The position numbers and the translations under genes were made by a program. Below the pieces are notes generated by a model. The model was not told the DNA's origin and did not search any database. It was given only the letters and a program-made list of their open reading frames with translations. Below, piece after piece: positions 37,901 to 49,665 of a stretch of DNA of 64,000 nucleotides. Source of the DNA: Cruorifilaria tuberocauda (lineage: Eukaryota; Nematoda; Chromadorea; Rhabditida; Onchocercidae); the NCBI GenBank assembly GCA_013365365.1, contig JABVXU010000235.1:20189-84188 (forward strand), given 5' to 3'. The number at the start of each line of letters is the position of its first letter. The stretch's first letter is position 1.

Positions 37901-39928
37901 ATTTATGTTTATCAAGAGAGCCAGATGTAAAAGTAACGGATGATATTTGAAATCTCATAAAAATTGAGCACTTTTTGAAACTACTTGAAATGTATTAATA
38001 AGCGTTTGCTTTATCATCACTAAACGGTCTATTGCTAGATACTTACGAGTGAAAGATCGTAGTAATCAAGCTTATAATAGCATAAAGAAAGATAAACATT
38101 CAAAGCAATGAAATTCCTGGAAATAAAATTAGAATCATTGAAATACTGCAATACTATATATCTTTCACATACCCAGTTTATTAAACATTTGAAAAATTCA
38201 TAATCATATAATTTGATAAGATGCAAATTTAAGAATTATCGAAATTTCAAAATTATTGAAATAAATTACTTTTTACTAATTAGAGTATTTTTATAGATAT
38301 CAATAGCCTCTTGATAATGCGAACGTAAATAATGCATTGCAGCAAGTGATAACTGATCTTCAACAGTATCTTGTAGATTACTCCAGTTCACCAACAGTTG
38401 CTTCTCATTCTTCAATCGATATGCCAGATGGAAAAGTAAACGATTCTGAAGTGCATTCTTTGGACCTAAAATAAGTAAGATTATAGCAATGTGTAAGTAT
38501 GATCTTATATCTTATCATTCTGTTTCGGAAAAGAATAATAGAGGACAGAATATTCTTGGAGAGAAAAGCATAAACTTGATGAAATTTTTTTTTATTTTCA
38601 ATCTCTTCATAAATTAGCTATATATAAATGTCATCTCAATAAATTATAACAAAATTCACGACGCGTCACATTCTTCATTTTCAATTAACACGATAAGAAT
38701 CAGCTTATTTGCAACTAGTCTTTTGAATATAAGTGTTAATTTAACTGTCCAGCTCTAAATACCTTTGTCCGCATATTGTTTCGCTTCTGCATATAAACCA
38801 AGGAAAAAGCAGCAACAAGCAATATAAACATTAACTTCTGACGGACAATTTTTCTCAATCAGCATTCTTTCATATATCTAAAATTATCAACAAAATCTTC
38901 AACAATTAAATCATTCAAAGAGGGAAAAAGGAATCACTGAAGAAAATTTTAATTTAAATAATTCATACATTTAAAATATTTAATTTGAAAAATATGAATT
39001 ATTATTGGAAAAAAGTCAGTCAATGATCAATGGTTTATAAAGAAATTAGCTTAATGTTCTCAGTTCCAAAAGTGATTATTACAAAGTGTTTGCTCTTTTT
39101 CTTATTATTTTAATTTTAAATTATTTAAAATTTATTATTCTTATTATTTAAAAATCATTCTTATACTATTTATTATTTATTATTCTTATTATATTTTCTT
39201 ATTATTTATTTAAAATTCTTATTATTCAAAGTGATTGTATATATTCCAGATTCATTACTGTACCGAAATTAGCTATTAATTTATGTTTTATGAGTTTTTT
39301 TTGTGTATTTACTAACCGATATTGCTTTCCGATATTCGCCAGCATGGAAAGCACAGTATCCGAGCCAAAGCTCTATAAAATCATCTGTGTTTCCATTTTC
39401 TGATTGGAACTGTAATCTTTTTAAAATTTAATTTTGTGACTTGATCATTAGTACTGGAATTTAATATTTTTTGACCGTACCTGCCGCGCATTCTGTCAGA
39501 TCAACCAATTTTGTCCCAAAATTTTGGGTGATGAACTTGTTTAATTCATAATCAAAAAAATTTCACAAGCCTGTAATATGGACATGGCACCGATGTAATC
39601 GCGTCTCAATAAGAACTCATCCAACTCAGGAATTTTCCTATCTTTCAATTTCTGTTCTGGTTTCTTCCAGATAGGTCGAAGTCTGGATAACAACTGCAAT
39701 GATCATCCAATTCAATTTAAGCATTATTCTAATTTTACTAACTAATTATGAATTTTTGGAAGACGACACTAAACTTCTCGGAGAACAACTTTCATAAATC
39801 ACTAAATATTATCAATTTGACCGCACCATCCTTTCGGCAATAAAATTTCGAAAAGTTATAGTCAGTCCTTTAAAGAAATTTCCGAGCGATTTAAGTAAGC
39901 ATATTTTAATCCGACGAAAGCTTACCAT
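34970..39928 (-). CDS. dyf-13: Intraflagellar transport protein IFT56 (TTC26/DYF-13)
   Basis: TPR-rich IFT-B subunit needed to move selected cargo into cilia; in nematodes it acts in sensory neurons. Fifteen exons: 39928-39926, 39693-39571, 39409-39317, 38877-38763, 38465-38270, 38116-38047, 37835-37659, 37565-37463, 36935-36826, 36679-36616, 36496-36408, 36325-36172, 35936-35830, 35594-35461, 35099-34970. They sum to 1668 nt (555 aa), essentially the human length (554, recalled). Diagnostic blocks are IPELDEFLLRRDY, LQNRLLFHLAYRLKNEKQ, ALNVYLSLCYYKLDYYD, AINLRACNHYRLYNGR, FPPLVDSLPEARLN, GRQAMASSYFL and PNPEYWEGKRGA. The start codon stands alone as the last three bases of exon 1 (ATG|gtaagc). 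The next exon reads LLSRLRP, matching the family N-terminus. The intron after exon 2 starts with GC. An X-box lies upstream. Confidence 0.95.
39095..39240. repeat. Low-complexity TTATTATTT tract in an IFT56 intron
   Basis: Imperfect tandem copies of TTATTATT/TTATTTAAAATT, interrupted by ATTCTTATTA units. Almost purely A and T, with occasional C. Simple sequence with no coding meaning. Confidence 0.7.
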
Positions 39929-40031
39929 GATTTCTACAGCAAATTTAGCTGAACGAATGGGCACTGGAGGAAGGTATGCTCAATGTTATTAAAAATCGCC
40001 AATGACGACAAGTTGCTTGAGGTAAATAATG

Positions 40032-40045
40032 GTTGCCAGGGTGAT
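40032..40045 (-). promoter_or_regulatory. Candidate X-box (DAF-19/RFX site) of IFT56
   Basis: Read on the IFT56 strand, the site is ATCACCCTGGCAAC. The C. elegans X-box consensus is RYYNYYWWRRNRAC, and only the first central W deviates. It ends 104 bp upstream of the IFT56 start codon, inside the window where functional X-boxes usually sit. C. elegans dyf-13 is a known DAF-19 target. The site overlaps the beginning of a plus-strand open frame (40029-40280), which argues against that frame being a gene. Confidence 0.6.
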
Positions 40046-40403
40046 TGGCATATTGTTCATTTCAGTAACCGTGTTGCATTTTTTTCTCGTAATAAACAAC
40101 TATTTGAAAGGATCAGAACATTTAACATTATGCTCAAGTGAAGCTATGCTGATAAAGAAAGGCGGCCATAGTTCAATCGAAAACAAAGAACAACCAAAAA
40201 TTAGCGTTAGAAAAATCCACTTTCTCATTTTTGAACTGGGAAAAATAGGAATAAAATTCCGGAAGAATGAAAAAAATTGACAGTGTAACGAATTCCGATT
40301 CCGAGTTTTTTATAGTCCATAACAGGAAAATATAACGATATCATGTGAACGTAAAAAACTATACAAAAGAAAATTTATTGTAATACCAAGTATAACACTT
40401 TTA

Positions 40404-41959
40404 CTACGAGACCAATTCCTTCACTTCTTTAAGCTGAGCAATATCACTGATATAAGAACGAGCTGAGCGTCGATGTTTCACCTGCAGCGGAATTTTTCGA
40501 TTAGAGTTGGTATTCAATTAAACTTAATTTAACTATCGAAAATTTTTTAATGGAGTAAAATCTGAATCGATAACACTCTCATGCTGATTTATAAGGAAAT
40601 TAAAATCAAAAAGGCTTTCAAAAATCTCTTACATGATCTTTATTACGTCGCCTTCGCCTTATTTTATCATCGAAAACATCACGTTGCTTTGCGTGCTCTT
40701 TTTCAGCCCACAATTTTTGCATTAAGTATGCATCGTCGTCAAGATAAGGTATTTCATATTCTTTGTTATTTTGCTCATTCGGAGGAGTAAGATGCTCTGT
40801 GGCACGTTTTCTAAACAGAAAATAAATTTGTTGTGAAAAATAGGAATAATGGGTTTGCAACAGACTTGCTCTCTGCATTTTCTTTTTCCTTCATATTGAA
40901 ATCCTAGCAAAAAACCAATATCGATACAAACTGAAAGGTAAAGCCTGCAAAGGATGTGACGGTCCGCATAGGTGGATCTGCACCATCTCCTGTTTCAAGA
41001 CGAAAATAGGCATCATTACGTTCATGTACCACTGATTCCAGATTACACATGCTCTAAAAGATATCTTTTTGCATAAGATATGTAAAATTTGTATCTTTAC
41101 ATTAAAAATTAGCTATTATCGACTGTTTAAAAGATTTTGAAGAATCTGAATTATTTCAAGTACATAAAACAGAAATCCTACTGTCACAGAGATTGATTTC
41201 AATCTTCTCAACATTTATATAAATTGTGTAAAAATTTTCATCAAAATCATGAAATAACCTCAGCAATTTTCTCAATTCGATCTGGATTGGGCATACGACG
41301 CGCTTTCTGGACGCATGCTTCCTGCATTGTGAGCAACATATTGCGTTCCTTCAACAATATGTACCTAAAAAACGAGAAACTTGCTGATTTTATCATAATT
41401 ATAATACACTTCTTAATTCTCTAAAAAGTAGGGAAGTTATTAAACAACAAAGTGATGGAAAATCTCAACTTCCTACCATAATTTATGAAGATCAGTATTA
41501 GATTTTAATCTTAATTCATCTTTACTCCATGGACGACCAGGTTTATTCTTCTCATCAAGTTCATCTTTACCATAATTTGCCGGATTATCGAAGAATTCGC
41601 GCAGACCTTCCGGAATACTCATATTTAGCTTTTCAGTGCAAAAAGTTACTACTGCCTTGCTTACACTGCTGAAGGAAAAAGAAATTTAAGCACTATATAT
41701 TTATTAGTAGGGTATCTGGAATGGAAAAGGAAGGAAAGAAATTCTCAACTCGACCCAATGAAAATGAGACCGTAATAAATGAAACATAATGAAAGTGAAC
41801 CACAGCGTTAATAAAGATTGAAATGTCAAGGAAATCGAAAACTAAAAAGTAATTTGGCAAAACATCAGTCCAAAAATGGACTACCCAATTATTCCTTTTG
41901 TTTTTTAAACAAAGAATAAATACTTACAAGGCATGACCAAGTCGTTTCAAAGCAAACAT
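40404..41959 (-). CDS. MRPL47: Mitochondrial large ribosomal subunit protein uL29m (MRPL47)
   Basis: Component of the mitochondrial 39S-type subunit near the exit tunnel. Seven exons: 41959-41928, 41668-41477, 41364-41259, 41053-40961, 40903-40866, 40810-40633, 40481-40404. They sum to 717 nt (238 aa); human is about 250. The start [11 protein letters not shown] looks like a mitochondrial presequence. The family core is clear: [32 protein letters not shown], then [16 protein letters not shown], and [13 protein letters not shown]. The C-terminal half is basic ([11 protein letters not shown]) and ends LKEVKELVS. The donor of exon 4 and the small exon 5 were chosen to keep the frame and are the least certain part. 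Confidence 0.9.
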
Positions 41960-42410
41960 TACAGTCAGTTCACTCCCATAGCCATAATTTTACAGTTCTT
42001 CCGTAATTTCTGCTATTATTACAGCAAATTTTCGAACTTCAGGACAATTCGAGAAATAACATGGAAACAAAGAGAATTAAAAATCTGCATGAATCAATGC
42101 GCTGAGGTTTATCGGAGGTGAAAAAGACTGATAAGATTATATCAAAAGAATGAATCAAATCACCACAAAGTCACCAAATTCTATTCCCAATCTGTGATCT
42201 AACTTTTCCAACTATTGGTGACGCCAGATATCAGTACTCGTAGTTAGGCATTAATTCAAGTTGCCAACAAGGGATAAAGTGTTATACAATGCCGGTGAAA
42301 TTGGTGAGATTTTCATTCTGGGAAGCGAAAATTTGGGTTTTAATTTTGAAAATGCTACTACAGATAGCGAGAGAGAAAACTGCCGAATAGAGGATCGGTG
42401 TGAGTGAGGT
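41960..42410. promoter_or_regulatory. Shared divergent promoter region, uL29m / TRIAP1
   Basis: Only 451 bp separate the two start codons. The half nearer TRIAP1 (about 42240-42410) is the less AT-rich part. Both products are mitochondrial, so co-regulation is plausible. No specific binding motif could be named. Confidence 0.45.
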
Positions 42411-43241
42411 ATGACAGAGCGGTATATGCCGAGCATCTTCCCGGAGTGTGATAAGCTGAAACAGGTATATCACTTCCTCTTCCTATATCTCCGTAATTCT
42501 ATCAAGAATAATGCATTAATTTGCGTGCATTCCGTAGTGTTGCACTGAAGGGCATTTTTATAAGTTCATTTGGAAATAGGTGCACTAGCTATTTGAACTG
42601 AAGAGTCAGTATAATAAAAACTGAATATAACTCGTTAACTCATTTGAAAGATCATTCATCTTATGCCCAGTGATTCACAGTTACTTAGAGACGAGATGCT
42701 ACCATAATCTAATATAGTAAACATATTGTGTTCTAACAACAAGCCATAATACAATTTGTCGTATTTCTTCGAATTCATAGCTATTACTATAAGAATGATT
42801 ATTATAAACATCGACTTGAATTTTGTCAAATCGTTGGTTACTTCCAGAATGATAATAACAGTCGTAAGGATGCTAATTAATAGAAATTAATGCTTTCTAA
42901 TCTTTCATCAAAAATGTTTTTGCAGACATACGACAAGTGTTTTTCTGATTTTTTCGAAAAATTTATCAGTGCCGAAACATCAGCAGTTTCAAACCCTTGC
43001 GATCGTTTACACGAGGCATATCGACATTGCATTGAAAAGGTAATTTCTTTCTTATTTCTGATGGAAAAAGTTTTCTACTTATATCAAAATTCCTCTTTGT
43101 GCATTGGGATTGAACTGATGATTACCATAACAGAATCTTGAAACGAATAAAATTTACGATATCGATCTCAACGAACTTCGAAAAGACGTGCTGAATACAA
43201 AAGACGATTTGTTGAAGGATTCTCAAACTTCTGATAAATAA
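42411..43241 (+). CDS. TRIAP1: TRIAP1/Mdm35-type twin CX9C protein
   Basis: Small intermembrane-space chaperone of PRELI/Ups-type lipid transfer proteins, which moves phosphatidic acid between mitochondrial membranes. Three exons: 42411-42464, 42926-43039, 43134-43241 (91 aa). The sequence shows a twin CX9C fold: C-DKLKQTYDK-C, then FFEKFISAE, then C-DRLHEAYRH-C. The order YDKCFSDFFEKF...NPCDRLHEAYRHC matches TRIAP1. The first Cys and most of the first CX9C linker are on exon 1, so the spliced model is needed to see it. It lies 239 bp upstream of MED10 on the same strand. Confidence 0.9.
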
Positions 43242-43480
43242 GTCAAGTACAATGCTACATATTTCTCAGTTTTAATAAGTCTTCTTTACTTATCACTTAT
43301 ATTCATTCCGATTGCTTGTTGAATAAATTACGTGTCAGAATTTTCCTCTAACATCGCTTGTCTCTTAAGCTACGCTGAAATTATAATCGCATTTCCTATG
43401 CGTTGTTGATTTTGAATGTTTTTTACTATAATGTAAGTTGATTTATCACCAACATTATTTTAGAATTAGAAAGAAAATCA

Positions 43481-44260
43481 ATGGATTCATCTTTATTAGG
43501 ATCGATGCCAAACGTTTCAGTTTTGCAAGAAACGGCAACCGATACCCGTTACAACCATTTGGAACAAACTCTAGAAAATTTCCAGGTCTTCAGCTTGCTT
43601 ATTCATTTTTACATAAACATTTTTTGCACAATAGACTTACTTTGTTTTCTAGGAGAATGCACGACAAATGGGGGTAATTGCGAGTGATTTTACGACTCGA
43701 AGTCAGGAACCGTTAAATCAAAAAATCCATACACTTATATCTGGCCTTCACGTAGGCAGTTTTTTTCCGATATGAAACGAAATAGTCAATAAATTTTCAA
43801 ATTCATATTCCGAAATTGATTTTTGAAGTGACTTTTCAAAAATCTTATGCAACAAATTAGATTTTTTGCCTAGGAGTTGGATCATTTAAAGAACCAATTT
43901 ATGGATGTCAAAATACCTCTTGAATTACTCGAATATTTGGATCAAGGGAAAAATCCGCAACTATATACAAAAGAATGCTTGGAACGAACATTAAACAAAA
44001 ATAAAGAGGTAACAAGTTTTGATCCCTAACTCTTATTATTTTGATTTTCAAATGAAAACTTCAATTGAATATTTGTTTCTTCTTTCCACATTACATCGCA
44101 GATGAATGGTAAAATTGAAATGTATAAGAAATTCCGAGCAATGCTGTTGAAAGAACTCGGTGAAGAAATGCCAAATGATATGGTTTTATACCGAAATTTA
44201 CGAGACAAAAAAGATGCTTCCCCACAGCATGAAAATTATGACGAAGATGCTAGTGATTAA
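43481..44260 (+). CDS. MED10: Mediator complex subunit 10
   Basis: Middle-module Mediator subunit for RNA polymerase II transcription. Four exons: 43481-43585, 43653-43751, 43874-44008, 44102-44260 (498 nt, 165 aa). Family signatures are LEQTLENFQ, ARQMGVIASDF, LNQKIHTLISGL, and the hallmark IPLELLEYLDQGKNPQLYTK followed by ECLERTL. It continues NGKIEMYKKFRAML and ends in an acidic tail. A TTTTAG acceptor at 43459-43463, just upstream of the ATG and 222 bp past the TRIAP1 stop, would suit trans-splicing of a downstream operon gene. Confidence 0.94.
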
Positions 44261-44899
44261 TTTTTAAATCTAAAGTCTATATTGACCTTTGTTGTGTGCA
44301 ACTCTCATTGGTTACATCTCTTATGATAAGATTCCGATATCTTTACCCAAGAAAAAACTTGAAGAAAAGAAAGAAATACTTCATACTTTCAGAACTTTTA
44401 ATTTATTGTTATCTTATTTTCAGCGAAGTTAGATTTCATGAACAGACGGTTCCCTACAGTTTGTATATTTAAAATTTACTACTGGGTTGTGTTGCAGTAG
44501 TGCTATTCATTGAGTTAATAAGTGACATTATTGTTTTTGTTATCTCTCGATTTTTGAATGTTTTTGAAAATTTCGGCACTTTCATATAATTTATTTTTTC
44601 CTAATTTATATTGTTAGAATTGTTTTACGCAGTGCATTCTACGGGCATCAAGTAAATATTTCACTGGAATGTTATCTTTTTGCTTTGGTGGCATCAGTTT
44701 TGCTAGAAACTATATTTTAAGGAATGATCATTATTTTTGAAGGAAGGATGGAGTGCAGCACGTAAATTACAGATATTTCTTGGCTATATGGTTCATTCCA
44801 ACAGATTATTTTTTCTTGATAAATCATTTGCTTGAAGGTATCGAATGTTTATTCGTTGCACTATTTGAATATTTTTTGTTGAGCTATCGAAAATACGCT
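44261..44899. other. Gap between MED10 and mL43
   Basis: No coding signal. The in-frame upstream extension of mL43 (from 44753) encodes an unrelated hydrophobic stretch and was not included. Confidence 0.5.
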
Positions 44900-45974
44900 A
44901 TGTCAGTTTTTTTACGTGGCATGCAGCCGCGGAATGGCTTTACTGCCAAAACAATACGATTTGTGGAACATTTTAAAGAGTTGCAAATTGGATGGACACA
45001 CAATAAACTTAGAAGTCAAGGCGTAGAAGAATTTGTGGACGAATATTTACCGTGGATAAGGTTTGATAATATATTGATCAGATTTGGCCGCTTAGTGCAG
45101 ATAGAAATATTTTTGGTTTCTTTCAGTTGGTTGGCAATCAGTCACCTTTTCCAAATTTTTTTATTCTTCCTTTTAAAACAAATCATATTTCCCTTCATTA
45201 ATGTGGTCCAAATCATAATCCTCAAACTGACTATGGTGCTCTACGAAACATTTGGTTGATTCGAATATCCTGGTTTTTATATGATTGTTTTTTATGTTAT
45301 GAAATGGCACGAAGCTATGAAAAGCAGATTAGAATATTTTTTCCCGATTAAGTAACAATTTTCAAAAAAATAATGATTTTTGCTGGAATTTTTTTTACAG
45401 AAAAAATAATCCACATATTGAAATAAGACTGTTTCGAACTCATGTTAATTGCGATCCCTTTGTAATTGGAATGTAAGTTTGCTTTTTTCTTCAAGTTTTG
45501 CGATATCTATATTGAATACAGATGTACATCCTTTAATTTGAAATTTTATTTACACTTTAAGTGTATTAGCTTTCAGATATGAATATTGTCGCGTAAGAAA
45601 GCGTCGATGTGATTGGAAAACTAAATATCAAGTGTTATCATTTGTAGAAGAAATGGCTATCGGTGGGGATTACGTCAAGGGTCAGTTTTAAGATAATAAA
45701 CCCATAATTCTTGGAAGTATAATCTTAAATTTTCAAATTGATTTCATTTTTTATCATTTTGAAGTCAAGCTCCAAATCCAGTTCAGTAGTTGGATTTTCA
45801 GGCCGAAAGCGAGGAGTGAAAACAATACTACCACGTGGCTTGCAATTATGGAGTACGGAAACTATTGGCCATGATGTATTTAAAGTTTATAGTAAATGGA
45901 AAGGAAATCCTCCAGATCCTTTGGAAATAACTACTTCTTCTCATCCATATTTTATGTATAGGAAGCATACTTAG
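44900..45974 (+). CDS. MRPL43: Mitochondrial large ribosomal subunit protein mL43, apparent frameshift
   Basis: L51/S25/CI-B8-type thioredoxin-like protein of the mitochondrial ribosome. Exons: 44900-45060, 45401-45472, 45578-45680, 45802-45974. The order fits the family: GFTAKTIRFVEHFKELQIGW, GVEEFVDEYLPWIRKNNP, RTHVNCDPFVIG, KKRRCDWKTKYQVLSFVEEM, then LWSTETIGHDVFKVYSKW and GNPPDP. The exons sum to 509 nt. The frame entering exon 3 reads YEYC and then drifts, while the frame needed for KKRRCDW carries a TGA at 45581-45583. One missing base near 45585-45588 would repair it. No alternative splice site does. This is either a sequence error or a real lesion. The family assignment is less certain than for neighbouring genes. 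Confidence 0.7.
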
Positions 45975-46653
45975 AAACAGTTGTGTCTATGAAGAAGTTA
46001 TTCATTCCTGTTCAAATGAACCACTGGATCCAATTATCTAAATGAGGGAATAAATTTAGACCTGAAAATTTCTTCTTATCCTCTTGTTTGCGTATGCGAA
46101 GATTTCCAAAATTTCTTAGCCATAATCTATGAAGTAGTTTTTCTAAAATAATTTCGTTTTGTATTTGACTCATCGCTGGAATTCATAATAGTAAAGTATC
46201 GAAATGAAATTTTGACGTTTTGAATTTGAATAGATTTTCTCTGCGGTGGTTTAGAAATTTTGATGGGACTTTAGCTTTTTGTAACTAAAAAAATATTTTT
46301 GCGGCATCGATCCGTTTTTCTAATTTATGGATTTAATATTTGCATAATTTCAAAATAAAGATTCAGTTCTCATTTTTCATGCGTAGTCTGTTCCTTCACT
46401 TCATACGTCACTTGCATCTCGATGGCAATGCGCCTCTCTTTACAGATTTAAAATATCATAAAAGAGGCAGTTGTGTAAATAATAAGTAGTTGCGAAGTGT
46501 TAGCAGGACGAAAAGGCAGCGAAATAAACTTACCTGAATATTAAACTTAATTGGCTTTTAGATATAACAATTTCAAATTCTTGGTGACGTCCGTGTTTCA
46601 GTTAATATATTTCCTGCCTTCATTTTTACCAATTCCCGAGTTTATTATAACTT
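45975..46653. other. Gap between mL43 and CARNMT1
   Basis: No gene is visible. A TTTCAG near 46596-46601, about 50 bp before the CARNMT1 start, could be a 5' splice acceptor, cis or trans. Confidence 0.4.
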
Positions 46654-49600
46654 ATGGATGAAGTCCAAGAATTGAAGGAGCCGAAAATTGAAAAGGTATT
46701 AATTTTTCACGTTGAAGGGTTTTACTTGAAGCTGTAAATAAGTACGCAAATAGCTTCTAAGCAGTAGTTCACTTTTTTTACTGAATTTTCTTAATAGCAA
46801 AAGATGGAGAAATGTTGTCAAAACATAAGGCTCGCATGTACATTTCTAAAAGTTAGAGGGTGGATTTTACAGTTTTTTATAAATACTTTTGAATAGTTCA
46901 ATACCTTGTCACCTTTAATGCCTATTCATTGAATATGGATTTTAAAAGATCGCGAATTCCCACTGCACGAACGTGTTACATATGAAATCATATGAAATTC
47001 TTGAGTTAACATCTATCTTGCATCTAACACTTATCTTTTTGAATTGGTTGCGTTATAACTGCTAATTGCTATATTTAGATTGAATGTGTCGAAATAAATC
47101 CTAATAATGAAGAAGGAAATGCATCAGTTCTACAGAATAAACGTGATGAAATTATTGCTACGGAAAAGGTGCTCAATGCAATGCTATTCTATCGACGTTA
47201 TGGGATTACTAGAATTCGCATGAGTATCTCCTCTTTCCAGTTGGTTTGCCATTTTTAAGTAATTTTCATATTAATCAATTATTCTTTGATGATTACTACC
47301 TTTTTTCTGGCTGAACGCGGGAAAATATTGTTACTAATATGGAACAAAGCGCTTTATTTTAACTAACTATTTTCTTTTTAGTACAGATTGATTAAATTTC
47401 ATCTGTTAATATTATTTATTTGAATAAAGAATCTCAAAATCAATATTTTTTTAAAATTATTTCAAAGAGTAAAATCTCCTAAATTCTCCAGCATATAAAT
47501 CACTTACAGGAAGGAAGTTTGATGTTTGAATAGTTCTTCACATTTTCGTTTTTATTGTGTTTTTTCTGTAGAAAACTCTCAGAAGAACAGCAGGCAGCGC
47601 TTTCTCCAGCTTATCAGTATCACCTCGTTAAAATGAAAGAATGTATTATTCATAACCAAAAGTAATTTCGTGTCTTTGTCCATTATTTTCTCTAATGGAT
47701 TAATTATATTTCATATTTGAAATTAATTTTTCAGTTTCATCGTTTTGTTCATCGTTGCTAGTAATTTCATTTTTTTCTTTAATCGGCAATTTCAAAAATG
47801 TCTAAAATTATCGAACGGTAAAATGACTCAGTGATAATTGTTTTTAGAGTATTGAAAGAGATAATAGAATGCGGAGTAAGTATGTTTGGAGATGATTTTG
47901 CTTTACGTGCTGCTGCTCAGATGACACAGTTAAGACCGTCCAGTGATCATTACATGTCGAAAGTGAAAAGCACGCTGAAACAAATTATGAGGGACTGGAG
48001 TATTGAAGGTGTGGTTGGCATTATCTTTGAGTCAATTCTCTTTTCATTATATTTTTCCAACTAATTTCTCACTTTTCTTTCTCTTCGAAATTTGGTTCAT
48101 TTTCGTAAGTTATTGAGAGATCTAGTGTAAAATTGTATACATATATGATAGGAGATCAGTAAACAATTAGAGCTAGTAATTGATAATTTACTAAAGCTAG
48201 TTTTATTTGTGATTTGTTTGTAACTATGAACTTTTTTATGAAATTCAGAAAGTTTTCATTCGTTCTAAATTAGATTCGATTCGGCAAATCGTATCATATT
48301 TCATTGAATTTACGTTTTAACTCATCAGATTTTCATAATGTAAGAGATGCGAATTAAAATTAGTTTTGTTTGAAGGTGAAGCGGAGCGAGAAAGTTGCTA
48401 CAGCAATACAATGCAAATTTTATGTGAACGTTTTCCGGACAAGGAAAGTCGGTCAGCTATCGGAGTTCTGATTCCGGGTGCTGGACTGGGAAGATTAGTT
48501 TGGGAACTTGTCACCGAGGGATTCTCCGTTCAGGGAAATGAATTTTCGATTTTAATGTTACTCACATCAAATTTTATCCTGAACAAGTGCAAGCAGGTAT
48601 TTTGATTGATGTACAAAGTGAAAAAATCTTTGTCATTTTGTTCTGATGTAGATTATTCCTGAAATCTATGGTTACTAGCTTTTATCTAAAATAAAATAAC
48701 ATTTTGCATTTACACATATCTGTTTCTTAATGTAATTTTAAATTATTTTTGCAGTTATGTTTTGTTTTCCAGGCAAACGAATATGAGATCTATCCTTTTG
48801 TGTTAGATACGTGCAATAATTGGTCATATGGAGATCAGCTAAGAGCAGTACGCTTCCCAGATGTGTGTCCTGTTATGCCTGATAATGTAATTAATATATA
48901 TATATTTCGAATATCGATTTTATAAATTAATCTTATTTAATGAATTATAAGCTGCAAATAAATTCGAGTTTCGGGTAAATTACGTAAATGTTGCAGAAAG
49001 CTTTTTCATTCTTTAAGAAATTTTAACTACTTTGTTCTCCTTTCTAATAGAGACCGAATAATTTTTCAATGTGTGCGGGTGATTTCTTGGAAGCAATGAA
49101 AAATGATGCAGAACGGTGGGACGTTGTTGTAACGGTCTTTTTTATCGATACTGCAATCAATGTACTCGATTATATTGATACGATTCATAGGTAAAACGCT
49201 TTTCCACTTTTTAAATGATGTTGTTGCTCAAGAAGTTGATACTATTAATTTTTCTTTTAGCTTATCATGATTGCATTGAAATTGTTGTTTTTTCTCGGAT
49301 TCAGTGCTGTAATATTTTAAGGATATTGAAAAAGGGAGGTCTGTGGATCAATTTCGGGCCACTTACCTTTCATTTTGCTGATGGAGAAGCTGAGGGTGCT
49401 ATCGAATTACCATATGATTCAATCATTCAGTATATTACAAAGAAAAATTTTAAGTAATGGTCCACTTCAGTTCTTTTGTAAATATTCAAATTTTATTTAA
49501 TCACATAAAGTCAAGAGCTTTTAGAAATGAAACGAAATCTCAATTTTCAGATTTGAACGCGATGAACGGGCCGACAGATTCAATCCTGCATTATATGCTT

Positions 49601-49665
49601 GCAATCAAAAATCTATGTTACGTTATCAGTATAATTGTGGATTCTTTGTTTGTACAAAATTATAG
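46654..49665 (+). CDS. CARNMT1: Carnosine N-methyltransferase (N2227 family)
   Basis: SAM-dependent enzyme that methylates carnosine to anserine in animals. Nine exons: 46654-46695, 47079-47239, 47572-47661, 47848-48008, 48376-48596, 48773-48886, 49051-49190, 49322-49453, 49551-49665 (1176 nt, 391 aa). The SAM-binding glycine loop is VLIPGAGLGRLVWEL. Further family blocks are QGNEFSILMLLTSNFILNKC, NNWSYGDQLRAVRFPDVCP, NFSMCAGDFLEA, VTVFFIDTAINVLDYIDTIH and LKKGGLWINFGPLTFHF. The last exon reads FERDERADRF and ends GFFVCTKL, matching the family C-terminus. Whether nematodes use carnosine as the substrate is not shown by the sequence. Confidence 0.93.

Noticed and set aside
40029..40280. 83-codon plus-strand ORF starting with a hydrophobic segment
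   Set aside because: It begins on top of the IFT56 X-box and promoter, and the rest is Lys-rich AT-driven sequence. A small membrane protein cannot be fully excluded.
44753..44899. N-terminal extension of mL43 and read-through past 45060
   Set aside because: The extension is hydrophobic and unrelated to the family. The ATG at 44900 gives the expected start, and the read-through is intron sequence.
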